Numbered from the stretch's first letter, positions 7,716-17,490 are shown. The stretch: DNA of 64,000 nt from an uncultured Fretibacterium sp. (GCA_946186205.1 CAMHMH010000001.1:496001-560000), one strand, 5' to 3'. Notes: generated by a model from the letters alone, not told the origin. A program made the numbers and translations.

Positions 7716-10110
7716 TTTTCCTGAAGAACATCAGCAAGAGTGCGAACGCTCCGAAGATCCCCGCGCTGCATCCGCTGTGTGATGAGTTGACTATACGAAC
7801 AGGAGTCGGAGTCTCATCTTCCGATTCAGTTTTGGGAGCCGGGGTTATGTCTTTTGAGTCTGTGTCAGTGCCAGGAGTCTTGTCATCTGATTCCGTTTTT
7901 GGAGTCGGAGTCGGCGGTGTCGGTTGTTCGTCATCTGATTCAGTTTTGGGTTCTGGTTCTGGTTCTGGTTCTGGTATGTCATCATCATCGTCGTCGTCCC
8001 AGTATTTTTTCTCGTCATACTTTGTGTCTTTGTCTCTGCTCTCTGCATAGGTGAAGTGCATTATAGGAAGCTCACCCGTAACATGCCCGGACTTGTAGAA
8101 GACATCATAATATCCTTCAGGAATATCAAGCGACACAAGATCAAGTACTACAGCTCCGTCCGCACTTGCTGTAACGTTAAGAGGCCCGTAAACAGCGTAA
8201 TACATTCCGTCTTTGTCCCTGAAGAACATATCAGGCTCATAGCCCGCCGGGAAAAACGTATTAGGATCAGCCGACTCGACTTCGGGCAGGTCTTCAATCA
8301 CTATAATGTCATAGCTTTCATTGTCATCGCTGATTATTATCGTGTTGTCATCGCTCACGTTTTCATTTTCGAGGCCGTCAATGTAAACGAAATATGCATC
8401 TGCTCCCGTGCCTTCTGAGAATGTATTGCTGTCATTGCTCACAAGTGTTGCTGTGATTCTTCTGCCCTCATAATATGGGCCAGGATTATGAGCTTTGATT
8501 CCTTCTTCCGGCACGGTAACTTCAGGGAAATCACGCACTTCAATTCCGTAAAATGTTTGCGGTTCAGCGTCTTCTGAGATTGGCTCATCGTCAGAAACCA
8601 AATCAACAGTGAAAGCCTTTATACATGCGTTCATAGGGTAGACATATGATATGCCGTCTCTGTCTTTCAGCGTGTAATATGCTCCGTCCCGCCAAACATT
8701 CTGGCCAGAAAAGTAGAAGTATGTTTCACCCTCTCTCACAAGCGCATAGTCAGTTACTTTTTTCAGCGCAGTTTCTACAGATATAGGGGCGTTTTTGTCG
8801 GAGTTTGAAGCGCGGAGAACTATTGAGAAATAATCTCCCTTTGTCATTGTGGCGGGGGGATCAAATTTCAGCGTATGATAGCCCGGAAGGTGATACTTTG
8901 CGCTTGCAGTTGCTATGATGTCCCCGCTTGTTATGTTATTGCCGGGGTGTTCATCTCCGTAACTTATTGCGGAAATCTCGACATTTGCATCCATTCCCGT
9001 TGTGTAGAATCCTGCCTCAATGAGCTGTTCACCGTCTGAGCGGACTCGGAATACATTTGCTGCCTGAGAGTAAGTGCCGGCTTTAGCGATTCCCCATAGT
9101 TGGCAGCTTCCGAGGTCGTCCCAGTAATAAGCGTGCATATTCGGATTAGCTTCTTCAACGGTGTACGCTGTGCCTCCTCTGATTCCCTGCTCGTAGGATA
9201 TCCAGAAATACCCGCCATCGCTCCAATTGCTGCCCCATGAGTTACGGATGAGCCATGCACCGGGCTTGCTGGGTTTGTCGAAGCCGAAATTCTCTGCGGG
9301 GAAATTGTCATCCCATCCCACAGCGAGAACAGCATGATTCGTTGCCTTATTGGGATCATTTCTCCTGTCCCTTGAGTCGTCGCTCTTGCTTGGGTCTGTG
9401 AAGAAGTATGCGTTATGCTCTTTGTTGAGATATTTTTTGTCTTCTGCGTGCCAGTATCTTACGTAGAGTCCGCCCTTATTCATTATGAGCTGCTTAATCT
9501 CGTTCCTGTTTTCCTCTTTGAACATAAGTCTGGAGTATGTATTAGAGAAGTTTTCAGCCTCCGTAAGACGCAAAATCGGAGTGTACTTGCTGAAGGGCAA
9601 TGCGTCATCGCTGAGAAGGTCTGCTGATTCTTTCGAGGCATATTTCTTGTAGGGCAGCTCATCTTCAGAGACAGGCCCCCACGTCAAGCCCTCAGAGATC
9701 CCGCGAGTAAGAACCGCAAGAGGCTCAAAGGGACGGCCTCCCCTCTTGAGTGCCTGAAGCGCTGTAGGATTATCAACTACGTACTTGTCTCTTACTGTCG
9801 TTGTGAATCGCTGATACTTAACGGGATTCTTGAACGCCGCCCATACAAGATGAAGCTCCGATAGGTCTATAGACTCTGCTGAAGTGTTCAGGAAGTTGGG
9901 TATCTCGTCATTGCTCAGCTGCATGAGATAATTTGTCTCAGAAGCTCCAATAGCCGCATGTGCCCAGCATGTTCCGAAAGGACTCTGATTCCTCACGGGA
10001 GGCACGACACCTTGATTGCGGAGGTCAAACGAAACAGGAAGATCATCCGCAAACGCACTCCCGGTTAACATGGCCGGAAGCAAAAACAGTAACAGCAAAA
10101 ATTTTTTCAT
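7708..10110 (-). CDS. Papain-like C1 protease with lectin-like region and Synergist-CTERM anchor
   Basis: An 800-residue exported protease. A signal peptide spans residues 1-21 (MKKFLLLLFLLPAMLTGSAFA). The C1A domain follows at about 23-330: oxyanion Gln42, nucleophile Cys48 in FGTCWAHA, His near 257 in NHAVLAVGWD, and Asn near 289 in IRNSWGSNW. A beta-rich region as in lectin-like C1 peptidases follows at 330-500. A Pro/Glu/Thr/Asp-rich linker with repeated KTESDDE and EPEP units spans about 685-770. The last 25 residues (SSHSGCSAGIFGA, hydrophobic run, RKND) match the Synergist-CTERM sorting signal. The protein is probably displayed on the cell surface to degrade host or dietary protein. 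GGAGGAG lies eight bases before the ATG. Confidence 0.9.
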   Translation of the reverse strand: MKKFLLLLFLLPAMLTGSAFADDLPVSFDLRNQGVVPPVRNQSPFGTCWAHAAIGASETNYLMQLSNDEIPNFLNTSAESIDLSELHLVWAAFKNPVKYQRFTTTVRDKYVVDNPTALQALKRGGRPFEPLAVLTRGISEGLTWGPVSEDELPYKKYASKESADLLSDDALPFSKYTPILRLTEAENFSNTYSRLMFKEENRNEIKQLIMNKGGLYVRYWHAEDKKYLNKEHNAYFFTDPSKSDDSRDRRNDPNKATNHAVLAVGWDDNFPAENFGFDKPSKPGAWLIRNSWGSNWSDGGYFWISYEQGIRGGTAYTVEEANPNMHAYYWDDLGSCQLWGIAKAGTYSQAANVFRVRSDGEQLIEAGFYTTGMDANVEISAISYGDEHPGNNITSGDIIATASAKYHLPGYHTLKFDPPATMTKGDYFSIVLRASNSDKNAPISVETALKKVTDYALVREGETYFYFSGQNVWRDGAYYTLKDRDGISYVYPMNACIKAFTVDLVSDDEPISEDAEPQTFYGIEVRDFPEVTVPEEGIKAHNPGPYYEGRRITATLVSNDSNTFSEGTGADAYFVYIDGLENENVSDDNTIIISDDNESYDIIVIEDLPEVESADPNTFFPAGYEPDMFFRDKDGMYYAVYGPLNVTASADGAVVLDLVSLDIPEGYYDVFYKSGHVTGELPIMHFTYAESRDKDTKYDEKKYWDDDDDDDIPEPEPEPEPKTESDDEQPTPPTPTPKTESDDKTPGTDTDSKDITPAPKTESEDETPTPVRIVNSSHSGCSAGIFGAFALLLMFFRKND
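7789..7990. repeat. In-frame coding repeats in the protease linker (TTCTGG hexamers and KTESDDE units)
   Basis: About four TTCTGG hexamers near 7949-7972 encode EPEPEPEP on the minus strand, and longer units encoding KTESDDE recur three to four times. Unit lengths are multiples of three, so length change would alter the linker but not the frame. Confidence 0.8.
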
Positions 10111-10142
10111 GATAAGTACTCCTCCATTTGTGCAAAGAAATA

Positions 10143-10172
10143 TCCCCTCACCGTTTCTTGATGAGAGGGAAA
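10143..10172 (-). terminator. Probable terminator after alaS
   Basis: On the minus strand CCCTCTCA and TGAGGGG can pair around a loop of about a dozen bases, followed by ATATTTCTTT. It lies between alaS and the protease gene. Confidence 0.5.
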
Positions 10173-10177
10173 AATAA

Positions 10178-12814
10178 TTACGCCTTGACCTGTGATTTCA
10201 CAAGCTCACGAATACGCGCTAATGCTTCGTCAAGTTTTGAGCCTTCACGCCCTCCTCCCTGTGCTAGATTTTTGCGCCCACCTCCTTTACCGCCGAGAAT
10301 CCTGCACGCTTCCTTCACGAGATCGCCGGCATTGACTCCCATGTTCACGGATTTCTCATCGGCCATGACTACGAGCTGGCACGACTCATCACTGCTGACT
10401 GACGCGAGAATTACCGCGTTTGCTTCAGGTATTGCCCGTGCTTTGTCGCCGATGTCCCGTAACATGTTCGCGTGGATTTCCGGGAATCTCCCAATCTGCA
10501 ATAAGACTCCGTTGACCTCTTCACGCTCTAGGAATCTCTCTGAGTTGTCGAGAAGCTCGCGCAATTTCGCCGCCTGAATCTGTGATTTCATTGTCTTCAC
10601 TTCATCAACGAGTGCCCTTGCTTTGTCGGCGAGTCCGTCCTCGTCTGTCGATAATAGAGCGGTCATTGAGTTTCTCAGCGCAAATAATTTCTGCAATAAC
10701 TCAAGAACATTCATTCCCGTTACGGCAAAAATTCTCCGAGTCCCTGAGCCGATACTCTCCTCGCGTAAAATCTTCAAGCTCCCAATATCGCCCGTTCGTG
10801 AAACATGAAGCCCTCCGCATAACTCCATCGAGAATCCCGGAACGTCAACAACCCTCACAACGTCGCCGTATTTCTCATCAAAGAGTGCCTTAGCTCCAAG
10901 AGACTGCGCTTCATCTTTCGAGTGCTCAGAGATATTCACTTCAATGTTCGCTAAAATTTCGGCGTTGATGATTCTTTCGGCCTCTGCGATTTCGGAGTCT
11001 GTTACGGCTGAATGATGTGTGAAGTCGAAACGCAAGAATTTTTCCGTAACGAGTGATCCCGCCTGCCTGACATGACGACCCAATACGCGCCCTAATGCTT
11101 CATGCAGTAAGTGAGTCGCCGTGTGATTACGCCTGATTGCGGAGCGTCTCTCATCGTCAGCAAAACTCATTACTTCATCGCCGACTCGAAGCGTTCCGGG
11201 AGTCTCAGCTTTAACGGTGTGCACTGTGATTTTCCCGTGAGGAATCGTATTGAGGACTCGCAGCGTTAATCCGTTCACCTTCATTTCTCCAGTGTCGCCG
11301 ACCTCGCCGCCTCTTTCAGCGTAGAAAGGAGTCGTATCAAGAACAATCTCAAATTCTCCGGGAGCGTCAACAGAGTCGACCCGGCCTTCTTTTGTTACGA
11401 GCGCGATAATTTTTCCTGAGTCGGCTGACTTGGTGTAGCCCGTGAAATTTGTTGCTCCCGACTCGTTCTCAATTTCGAGATATACATCACCGGCAAGCGC
11501 GCTTTTCTTCTGTTTGCTTGAAGCTCTTGCGCGTTCTTTCTGCTCATTCATGGCCGACTTGAATCCGTTTTCGTCAACCGTGAAGCCCAATTCCCCGGCC
11601 ATTTCGCGAGTCAGTTCCGGCGGGAATCCGTATGTATCATAGAGAGTGAAGATGACATCTCCGGGAATCTCTGTAGCTCCGTTTGCTTTGAGGCGTGATG
11701 TCTCTGCGTCAAAAAGTTCTGTGCCCTGCTTGAGTGTCTTGTTGAATTTCTCCTCTTCAAGCGTGATTATCTGCTCGATAACCGGGCGTTGAGTTATGAG
11801 TTCACGATAAGGATTGCCCATAATGTTTATCAGAATCGGCATGTACTCATTAAGGAAGAGTCCTTCAAACCCTAAGAGCTTTCCGAATCTCACAGCACGA
11901 CGAAGCAACCTGCGCAATACATACCCCGGCCCATCGTTTGAGGGCAATACTCCGTCAGCAAGCATGAAGGCAACACTCCGAACATGATCGGCGATGACTC
12001 TTGCGGCCATGTCATCACGCGGATTTTTCCCGTAAGTTATTCCGGCGCGCCTGCATGTATGATCGATTAACGGCGTGAACAAATCAGTCTCGTAATCCGT
12101 ATCGACTCCCTGAATCACTGACGCGAGTCGCTCAAGTCCCATCCCTGTATCAATATTCTTGTGAGGCAATAAGGGCATTGAGCCGTCCTTCTGCTTGTCG
12201 AACTGAGTAAAGACGAGATTCCATATCTCCATATACCTGTCGCAATCACAGCCGACTCCGCACGTGGGCTTCCCGCATGAATACTTTTCGCCGCGGTCGT
12301 AATATATCTCGCTGCACGGTCCGCAAGGCCCTGTATCACCCATGAACCAGTAATTATCATCCTTCCCGAAACGGTAAATTTTGCTTTCAGGCAGGAACTT
12401 GCGCCACACATTGAAGGCTTCATCATCGTCAAGATAGATTGTCGCGTAGAGTCTTTCAGGGTCGAGTCCGATTCGCTCCGTCAGAAATTCCCACGCCCAT
12501 GTTATAGCCTCGTTCTTGAAGTAGCTTCCCCATGTGAAATTTCCGAGCATCTCAAAGAACGTATGATGTCTCGCAGTGCGTCCGACATTCTCAATGTCAT
12601 TCGTCCGCACACACTTCTGGCACGTTACGACACGGGGGTATTCAGGCTCTTTTATTCCGAGATAATACGGCTTGAGGGGAACCATTCCGGCAATCGTGAA
12701 AAGCAATGACGGATCTTCAGGGACGAGGGAAAAACTTGGGAGGTGCTTTGCGTCTTTTTCCTCCCAGAACTTTATGAACATCTCGCGGAGTTCGCTGGCT
12801 TTTCGGTACTGCAT
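10178..12814 (-). CDS. alaS: Alanyl-tRNA synthetase
   Basis: Charges tRNA-Ala with alanine. The 878-residue protein has normal length (E. coli 876). Class II catalytic motifs are near the N-terminus (SFSLVPEDPSLLFTIAGMVPLKPY, given here only as the start of motif 1, and TFFEMLGNFTWG). The editing domain has NHTATHLLHEAL and CGGLHVSRTGDIG with zinc-binding His/Cys. The C-terminal Gly-rich domain has GGKGGGRKNLAQGGG. The start is ATG at 12814, one base after the stop of the slipin gene, with AAGGAGG inside the slipin 3' end; a longer frame back to 12850 would lie within slipin and lacks an SD. Last gene of dnaJ-acpS-slipin-alaS. Confidence 0.97.
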   Translation of the reverse strand: MQYRKASELREMFIKFWEEKDAKHLPSFSLVPEDPSLLFTIAGMVPLKPYYLGIKEPEYPRVVTCQKCVRTNDIENVGRTARHHTFFEMLGNFTWGSYFKNEAITWAWEFLTERIGLDPERLYATIYLDDDEAFNVWRKFLPESKIYRFGKDDNYWFMGDTGPCGPCSEIYYDRGEKYSCGKPTCGVGCDCDRYMEIWNLVFTQFDKQKDGSMPLLPHKNIDTGMGLERLASVIQGVDTDYETDLFTPLIDHTCRRAGITYGKNPRDDMAARVIADHVRSVAFMLADGVLPSNDGPGYVLRRLLRRAVRFGKLLGFEGLFLNEYMPILINIMGNPYRELITQRPVIEQIITLEEEKFNKTLKQGTELFDAETSRLKANGATEIPGDVIFTLYDTYGFPPELTREMAGELGFTVDENGFKSAMNEQKERARASSKQKKSALAGDVYLEIENESGATNFTGYTKSADSGKIIALVTKEGRVDSVDAPGEFEIVLDTTPFYAERGGEVGDTGEMKVNGLTLRVLNTIPHGKITVHTVKAETPGTLRVGDEVMSFADDERRSAIRRNHTATHLLHEALGRVLGRHVRQAGSLVTEKFLRFDFTHHSAVTDSEIAEAERIINAEILANIEVNISEHSKDEAQSLGAKALFDEKYGDVVRVVDVPGFSMELCGGLHVSRTGDIGSLKILREESIGSGTRRIFAVTGMNVLELLQKLFALRNSMTALLSTDEDGLADKARALVDEVKTMKSQIQAAKLRELLDNSERFLEREEVNGVLLQIGRFPEIHANMLRDIGDKARAIPEANAVILASVSSDESCQLVVMADEKSVNMGVNAGDLVKEACRILGGKGGGRKNLAQGGGREGSKLDEALARIRELVKSQVKA

Positions 12815-12815
12815 G

Positions 12816-13619
12816 TTACGCTTTGTCCTCCTTGCGTGTGAGCCTGTCAATGAACGGCTGAATCAAGTCGACAGGAATCGGGAAAAATGTTGTAGTGTTT
12901 CTCTCGCCTGAAATTTCTCGTATCGTCTGCAAGTAACGAAGCTGTAATGTTACGGGTGATGACTCCATCTTGTGAGCAGCCTCCGAAAGTTTTTCCGCCG
13001 CTTGAAGCTCGCCTTCTGCCGCAATGATTTTCGCTCTGCGTTCTCTCTCTGCTTCTGCCTGACGCGCCATAGCCCTCTTCATTCCGTCGGGTAACTCAAG
13101 CTCTTTCACTTCAACCGCGCTTACTTTGATTCCCCACGGGTCTGTACGTTCGTCAATGATGTTCTGCAACTCCTGGTTGATTTTCTCCCTTGATGACAAT
13201 ACCTCGTCAAGCTCAACTGCTCCCACAACTGAACGTAACGTTGTCTGAGCAAGCTGGCTCGTCGCGACGATATAATTCTCAACCTCGACGACTGATTTCG
13301 CCGGGTCAAGAACGCGGAAATAAACGACAGCGTTAACCTTTATTGCTACGTTGTCCTTTGTGATTACTTCCTGAACAGGCACATCAAGAGTCAGAATCCT
13401 CAAGTCAACCGTAACAGCCTTGTCGATGAACGGAACAATGAAGACGATACCGGGCCCGCGGCTTCCTACGAGTCTTCCGAGCCTGAACAAAACAATCCGC
13501 CTATATTCGGGAATGATCTTGATTGCTGACGAGAGAATGAGCAGAAATATGAAGCCCGCTATGAAGAGGCTGCCGAGACTTGAAAGAATGCTGCCCGCGT
13601 CGCTTATGTCGATTACCAT
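12816..13619 (-). CDS. Slipin / SPFH (stomatin-like) membrane protein
   Basis: A 267-residue stomatin-family protein. One N-terminal membrane helix (about 14-34) is followed by the SPFH domain ([48 protein letters not shown]) and a coiled-coil rich in Ala/Glu/Arg ([22 protein letters not shown]). Family members organise membrane microdomains and often pair with an NfeD protease; no NfeD is seen. AAGGAG lies eight bases before ATG 13619. It is embedded between acpS and alaS with gaps of one to three bases. Confidence 0.9.
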   Translation of the reverse strand: MVIDISDAGSILSSLGSLFIAGFIFLLILSSAIKIIPEYRRIVLFRLGRLVGSRGPGIVFIVPFIDKAVTVDLRILTLDVPVQEVITKDNVAIKVNAVVYFRVLDPAKSVVEVENYIVATSQLAQTTLRSVVGAVELDEVLSSREKINQELQNIIDERTDPWGIKVSAVEVKELELPDGMKRAMARQAEAERERRAKIIAAEGELQAAEKLSEAAHKMESSPVTLQLRYLQTIREISGERNTTTFFPIPVDLIQPFIDRLTRKEDKA

Positions 13620-13622
13620 ATG

Positions 13623-13991
13623 TTATTCTCCTTCCTTTTTGTCGATTACTACGAATGCCAATGCGTAATCTTTCTCATGAGTTATTGATACGAAAATTTT
13701 TGCTGACGGAATCACAAGCCCGCCCGTTACCCGTATGCTTGGTACTCCGTCCGTGTGAATGAGCGCGAAATTTCCCCCGAACATCACAGAATGAAGTGAT
13801 TTCCCCGAAGCCTTGCAGAAAGCCTCACGCGCCGCAAATCCTCCCGCGTAGCTCTCGTAACGACGAACACCTTTTGACTCACAGTAAGATATTTCCTCCG
13901 GGCTGAAGACTCTGTCTCTGAAGTGCTGAGACGTTAAAGCCTTCTTCATTCTCTCAATGCTGCAAAGGTCCGCGCCTATTCCTGAAATCAA
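13623..13991 (-). CDS. acpS: Holo-[acyl-carrier-protein] synthase
   Basis: Transfers 4'-phosphopantetheine from CoA to acyl carrier protein. The 122 residues have family length and motifs: GIGADLCSIERM (metal-binding Asp) and FAAREAFCKASGK (catalytic Glu/Lys), ending with VSITHEKDYALAFVV. The start codon is TTG at 13991, overlapping the TGA of dnaJ (TTGA), with AAGGGG upstream inside dnaJ. Confidence 0.93.
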   Translation of the reverse strand: MISGIGADLCSIERMKKALTSQHFRDRVFSPEEISYCESKGVRRYESYAGGFAAREAFCKASGKSLHSVMFGGNFALIHTDGVPSIRVTGGLVIPSAKIFVSITHEKDYALAFVVIDKKEGE

Positions 13992-15115
13992 CTGAATAAC
14001 CCCTTAAACCATCCTTTGAGGCCGGAGTCTTCCTCGCTTACTGGTGCTTTCATCTCATCAGCAAGGGACTTGATTAACTCGCGCTGTTTGTCGGTCAGTT
14101 TCTTGGGTATCTCGATGAAAACATGAACGTACAGATCTCCGACGGCCTTTGAGTTAAGGTGGGGCATTCCTTTTCCTTTGACCTTGAGAATTTGCCCGTG
14201 CTGAGTCCCTGAAGGCACGCTGAGTAATTCCTCTGTTCCGTCAAGAGTCTTGATTTTCGCCTCAGTCCCTAATACGGCCTGCGGGTATGTCAGAATCAAT
14301 CTTGTGTGAAGGTCTGCGCCGTCCCTCTCAAAGTCCGGGTGAACTTCAACGTCAATGATCAGGTATAAATCTCCTGCCGGGCCTCCGTTGATACCTGCCT
14401 CGCCTGCTTTGGGTATTTCGATTCTGTTGTTTGTTGTTACGCCGGGGGGGATTTTGACTTCAAGCGTATGTTTCTTGCGGATATTCCCGGAGCCGCCGCA
14501 CTCGTCGCACTTGTCGCGAATGATTTTCCCGGTGCCATGACAATCAGGACAAGTCGTAATGCTCATGAACTGCCCGAATATACTCTGCTGACTCTGCCTG
14601 ACCTGCCCCCGTCCATTACAGCGCGGACAAGTTTCGGGCTTTGTGCCGGGTTTCGCGCCTGTACCGTTACAGTGCTGGCAAGTCTCCCACTTCATCACGT
14701 CAATATCACGCGTGACTCCCTTCATGGCCTCAAGCAATGTTATGTGAACAATCTGCTCAATGTCATCACCCTGCCTCGGTGAATTTGCAGAACGACTCCG
14801 CGAGCTGAAACCGCCGAATCCCCCGCCGAATGCCTGAGCGAAAATATCACCCAAGTCGCCGAAATCAAACCCGCCCATGCCGCCGAACGGATTCGATTTT
14901 GGATCAGCCGTCCCGAACTGGTCATACTTTGCGCGCTTCTCCGGGTCATTCAGCACAGAGTAAGCCGCGTTAATCTTCTTGAACTTCTCTTCTATGTCCT
15001 TGTCTCCGGGATGTGAATCGGGGTGATACTGATGGACTAATTTCCTGTAAGCCTTCTTGATGTCCTCCTGTGAAGCGTTTCTTGGGACTTCAAGAATCTC
15101 GTATAAATCCTCCAA
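13988..15115 (-). CDS. dnaJ: Chaperone DnaJ
   Basis: Hsp40 co-chaperone of DnaK. It has 375 residues: J domain 1-70 with HPD (HQYHPDSHPG), Gly/Phe-rich region with the GGFDFGDLGDIF type of sequence, four CxxCxGxG zinc repeats (CQHCNGTG, CPRCNGRG, CPDCHGTG, CDECGGSG) and a C-terminal substrate-binding region. The start is TTG at 15115 behind GGGAGG (10-base spacing); translation begins MEDLYEILEV. dnaK and grpE are not in the window. It heads the dnaJ-acpS-slipin-alaS run. Confidence 0.96.
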   Translation of the reverse strand: MEDLYEILEVPRNASQEDIKKAYRKLVHQYHPDSHPGDKDIEEKFKKINAAYSVLNDPEKRAKYDQFGTADPKSNPFGGMGGFDFGDLGDIFAQAFGGGFGGFSSRSRSANSPRQGDDIEQIVHITLLEAMKGVTRDIDVMKWETCQHCNGTGAKPGTKPETCPRCNGRGQVRQSQQSIFGQFMSITTCPDCHGTGKIIRDKCDECGGSGNIRKKHTLEVKIPPGVTTNNRIEIPKAGEAGINGGPAGDLYLIIDVEVHPDFERDGADLHTRLILTYPQAVLGTEAKIKTLDGTEELLSVPSGTQHGQILKVKGKGMPHLNSKAVGDLYVHVFIEIPKKLTDKQRELIKSLADEMKAPVSEEDSGLKGWFKGLFS

Positions 15116-15141
15116 ACGTTAATAGCCTCCCTAAAGAAATA

Positions 15142-15172
15142 CCCCCCGCATTAACGCACGAGGGGCAATTAA
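15142..15172 (-). terminator. Terminator after the coiled-coil gene
   Basis: On the minus strand CCCC and GGGG arms with inner GC pairs enclose a small loop, followed by TATTTCTTTAG. It separates the coiled-coil gene from dnaJ. Confidence 0.6.
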
Positions 15173-15183
15173 TATCCTTGTGC

Positions 15184-16458
15184 CTAGCGTGAACGCCTGC
15201 TTCTTGATTCGAGTCTGCGTTTCAGTTCCTGCGCCGGACGGTAATCCGCGTTAATCTCAAGCGCACGGTTCGCCCACTCTAATGCCTCGTCGCGGCGGTT
15301 GCGGAGTCTCTCAGCTGCGAGTCCTGCCCAATATGCCGCAAGGTAATTAGCTGTCGGTTCTGCCTCAAATGCCTTTGTGTATTCCTCTAAAGCCTGAGTG
15401 ATTCTGTTTGAGCTGTAACGGCTGTATGCTTCTCTCTGCATTGCGATTAATTCCCGGCGTTTCTGAGCGGGTATCTTGTACGTGAGAATCATGGCCGCTT
15501 CCGTTGAGCTGTTCGGGTCAAAAGCTGGCAATTCCTTTATGAGTGTCTCAAGCTCGTTAATGTCGGCCGCTTTTCTTGCTGACTCTGCTTCTCGTTTCAT
15601 GAGCGCGGAATCTCTCTCGCCTAATGACTTTGTAGCATCCGTTAATTTCTTGTTGTTAGCTTCAAGCTCTGACTCTCTTGCGCTGAGGTCTGACTCTTTC
15701 TTTGCGAGCTCTGACTCGTGTGCGTTGATTTTTTCTGTTGACTCGGCTAATTTCTTTTCGTTCTCGCTGACGGCTGACTCTCTTCCTGCTACAGCCTCTT
15801 CACGTTTCTTGAGCTCCTCATTCCTTGCGTTAAGGTCTGACTCTAACTCGCTGAGTCTCGCTCCTGTTGCTTCACGTTCTGTTAATGCTGCCTCACGTTT
15901 TACGAGATCTGCCTCGCGTGCTGTGAGTTTGTCTGCCTCTTCCTTTGCTGAGATTTTAGCGTTGAGTTCAGCTTCACGGGCTGCAAGGTCTGACTCTCTT
16001 TTCGCAATGTCAGCTTCTCTCCCTGCAAGCGCGGATGATGCCTCCGTAAATTTCTGGCTCTCCTCTGCAAATTTCATCTCCCGGCGCGCTAATTCGGCTT
16101 CCCGTGCTTTGAGGTCTAATTCACGTTTGGCCATTTGATTCTCGCGTCCTAAAAGTGATGTGCTTATCCCGGAAATTCTGCGGGCTTCCGCGTTAGTCCT
16201 TCTTGCTGTCTCTGCTGAAGTTTTTTCCTGCTGAATGAGTTTCGACTCTCTCTCGGCTAAATCGTTCGCTAATTCTTCAAGCTCTGCTGCTTTCTGGTTG
16301 ACGGCGTTTTCTCTGAGAGTCATTTCATCGGGCTGTGAGTCCTGAGATAATACGGCGGGTGCTTCTGTGTCTGCTGAAATTGTTTCGTCATTATCTGCCC
16401 ATGCTGAAGGGACAAGAAACATTACCAACAACATCAACAGTGCTGTCTTCCTGAACAT
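15184..16458 (-). CDS. Exported coiled-coil protein with C-terminal TPR-like segment
   Basis: 424 residues, no assigned family. Residues 1-21 are a signal peptide ending SAWA. Residues about 45-310 are almost pure Ala/Glu/Arg/Lys/Leu with recurring RESDLAAREAEL-type units, a long coiled coil. Residues about 330-415 look like tetratricopeptide helices (RITQALEEYTKAF, DEALEWANRALEIN). The tail is Arg/Ser-rich. A GGGAGG lies before the ATG at 16458. A periplasmic structural or scaffolding role is plausible but not shown. The antisense 220-residue frame over it is an artefact of the biased codons. Confidence 0.75.
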   Translation of the reverse strand: MFRKTALLMLLVMFLVPSAWADNDETISADTEAPAVLSQDSQPDEMTLRENAVNQKAAELEELANDLAERESKLIQQEKTSAETARRTNAEARRISGISTSLLGRENQMAKRELDLKAREAELARREMKFAEESQKFTEASSALAGREADIAKRESDLAAREAELNAKISAKEEADKLTAREADLVKREAALTEREATGARLSELESDLNARNEELKKREEAVAGRESAVSENEKKLAESTEKINAHESELAKKESDLSARESELEANNKKLTDATKSLGERDSALMKREAESARKAADINELETLIKELPAFDPNSSTEAAMILTYKIPAQKRRELIAMQREAYSRYSSNRITQALEEYTKAFEAEPTANYLAAYWAGLAAERLRNRRDEALEWANRALEINADYRPAQELKRRLESRSRRSR

Positions 16459-16546
16459 ATTAATATCCTCCCTGTGTGAATGGATTTTTATGCGTTAATT
16501 CTATAATAAGCGCAAATTTTTCACAAACAGCCTTAATTTTTCAGTG

Positions 16547-16552
16547 TATAAT
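16547..16552 (+). promoter_or_regulatory. -10 box (TATAAT) upstream of the DapA-family gene
   Basis: GTGTATAAT lies 48 bases before the ATG at 16600. No good -35 hexamer is visible at normal spacing. Confidence 0.5.
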
Positions 16553-16599
16553 AAATTTACCGCAAAAAATTTTTTCACATTGAAAGGGGACATCATTGC

Positions 16600-17490
16600 A
16601 TGTTCAAGCCGAAGGGTATCGTTATACCTGTCGTTACTCCTATTGATGATGACGGGAAATTCAAAGAGGACGAGTACAAGAAGCTGCTTCAGTATTTCAT
16701 TGACAACGGGATTCACGGAGTCTTCCCTTTCGGAACGTCGGGTGAGTTCTATGCGTTCGACAACGGGTTCTACCGTCATGTCCTCGAAGTAACCTGCGAA
16801 TATGCGCGCGGGAAAATGGACATCTACGCAGGAGCGAATCACATCACGCCGAAGGGAGCAATCGAGCTCGCAAAGATAGCAGAAGAATGCAAAGTAGATG
16901 CTCTCAGTGTATTAACGCCTATGTTCGTCAGCCAGACTCAGAACGAGTTAGAGATCTACTACAGGAAGATTGCTGACGCTACGAGCCTTCCGATAGTGAT
17001 CTACAACAACAAGCCTAAGACAAACGTAACCGTAACACCCGAAACGATTCAGAAGCTCGCGAAGGTCAAGAACATAATAGCCGTGAAAGACTCAACAGGC
17101 GACATGACGAACAGCGAGGAATATATACGGCTCACGAGAGACAACCCGGAGTTCTGCGTGTTAATGGGACGTGATACGCTGATATACGCGGCGTTGTGGT
17201 ACGGTGCTGCCGGGGCAATCACATCATGCGGGAACATTGCGCCGAGAATCGCTGTCGATATTTACGAGAACTTCAAGGCCGGGAAATATGACGAGGCATT
17301 AGAGGCACAATTCAAGCTGAGTGAATTGCGAATTGCCACGAACATGGGCAGCTTCCCCGTCGTAATCAAAGAGGCTCTGAACATGATCGGCTACAACGTA
17401 GGGAAATGCGCCGAACCGATTCAGCCCCTTACGCCTGAACAGCACGCAAAACTTGAAGCTGTGATGAAGAATATCGGATTGCTGAAGTAA
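16600..17490 (+). CDS. Dihydrodipicolinate synthase / N-acetylneuraminate lyase superfamily aldolase
   Basis: A 296-residue TIM-barrel class I aldolase. The Schiff-base Lys is in IIAVKDSTGD (about residue 162), the Tyr in IVIYNNKPKTN (about 134), and the GTSGEF loop (about 46) corresponds to DapA GTTGE. The substrate cannot be set by eye: candidates are dihydrodipicolinate synthesis, a 2-keto-3-deoxy sugar acid, or sialic acid cleavage. Galactarate dehydratase is in the window, but 12 kb away, so a link is only a suggestion. It stands alone, with AAAGGGG 10 bases before the ATG, its own -10 and a clear terminator. Confidence 0.85.
   Translation: MFKPKGIVIPVVTPIDDDGKFKEDEYKKLLQYFIDNGIHGVFPFGTSGEFYAFDNGFYRHVLEVTCEYARGKMDIYAGANHITPKGAIELAKIAEECKVDALSVLTPMFVSQTQNELEIYYRKIADATSLPIVIYNNKPKTNVTVTPETIQKLAKVKNIIAVKDSTGDMTNSEEYIRLTRDNPEFCVLMGRDTLIYAALWYGAAGAITSCGNIAPRIAVDIYENFKAGKYDEALEAQFKLSELRIATNMGSFPVVIKEALNMIGYNVGKCAEPIQPLTPEQHAKLEAVMKNIGLLK

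Noticed and set aside
7949-7972. TTCTGG hexamer run as a phase-variation tract
   Set aside because: The unit is a multiple of three and lies in a linker, so slippage keeps the frame. The same holds for the hexamers near 46069 and the 12-mers near 37800.
15476-16138. 220-residue plus-strand ORF
   Set aside because: It is antisense to the coiled-coil gene; its Ser/Ala/Leu-rich product is the mirror of Glu/Arg/Ala codons.
16600-17490. Firm assignment as dapA
   Set aside because: The Lys and Tyr are shared by many aldolases of the superfamily and there is no lysine-pathway context, so the substrate was left open.
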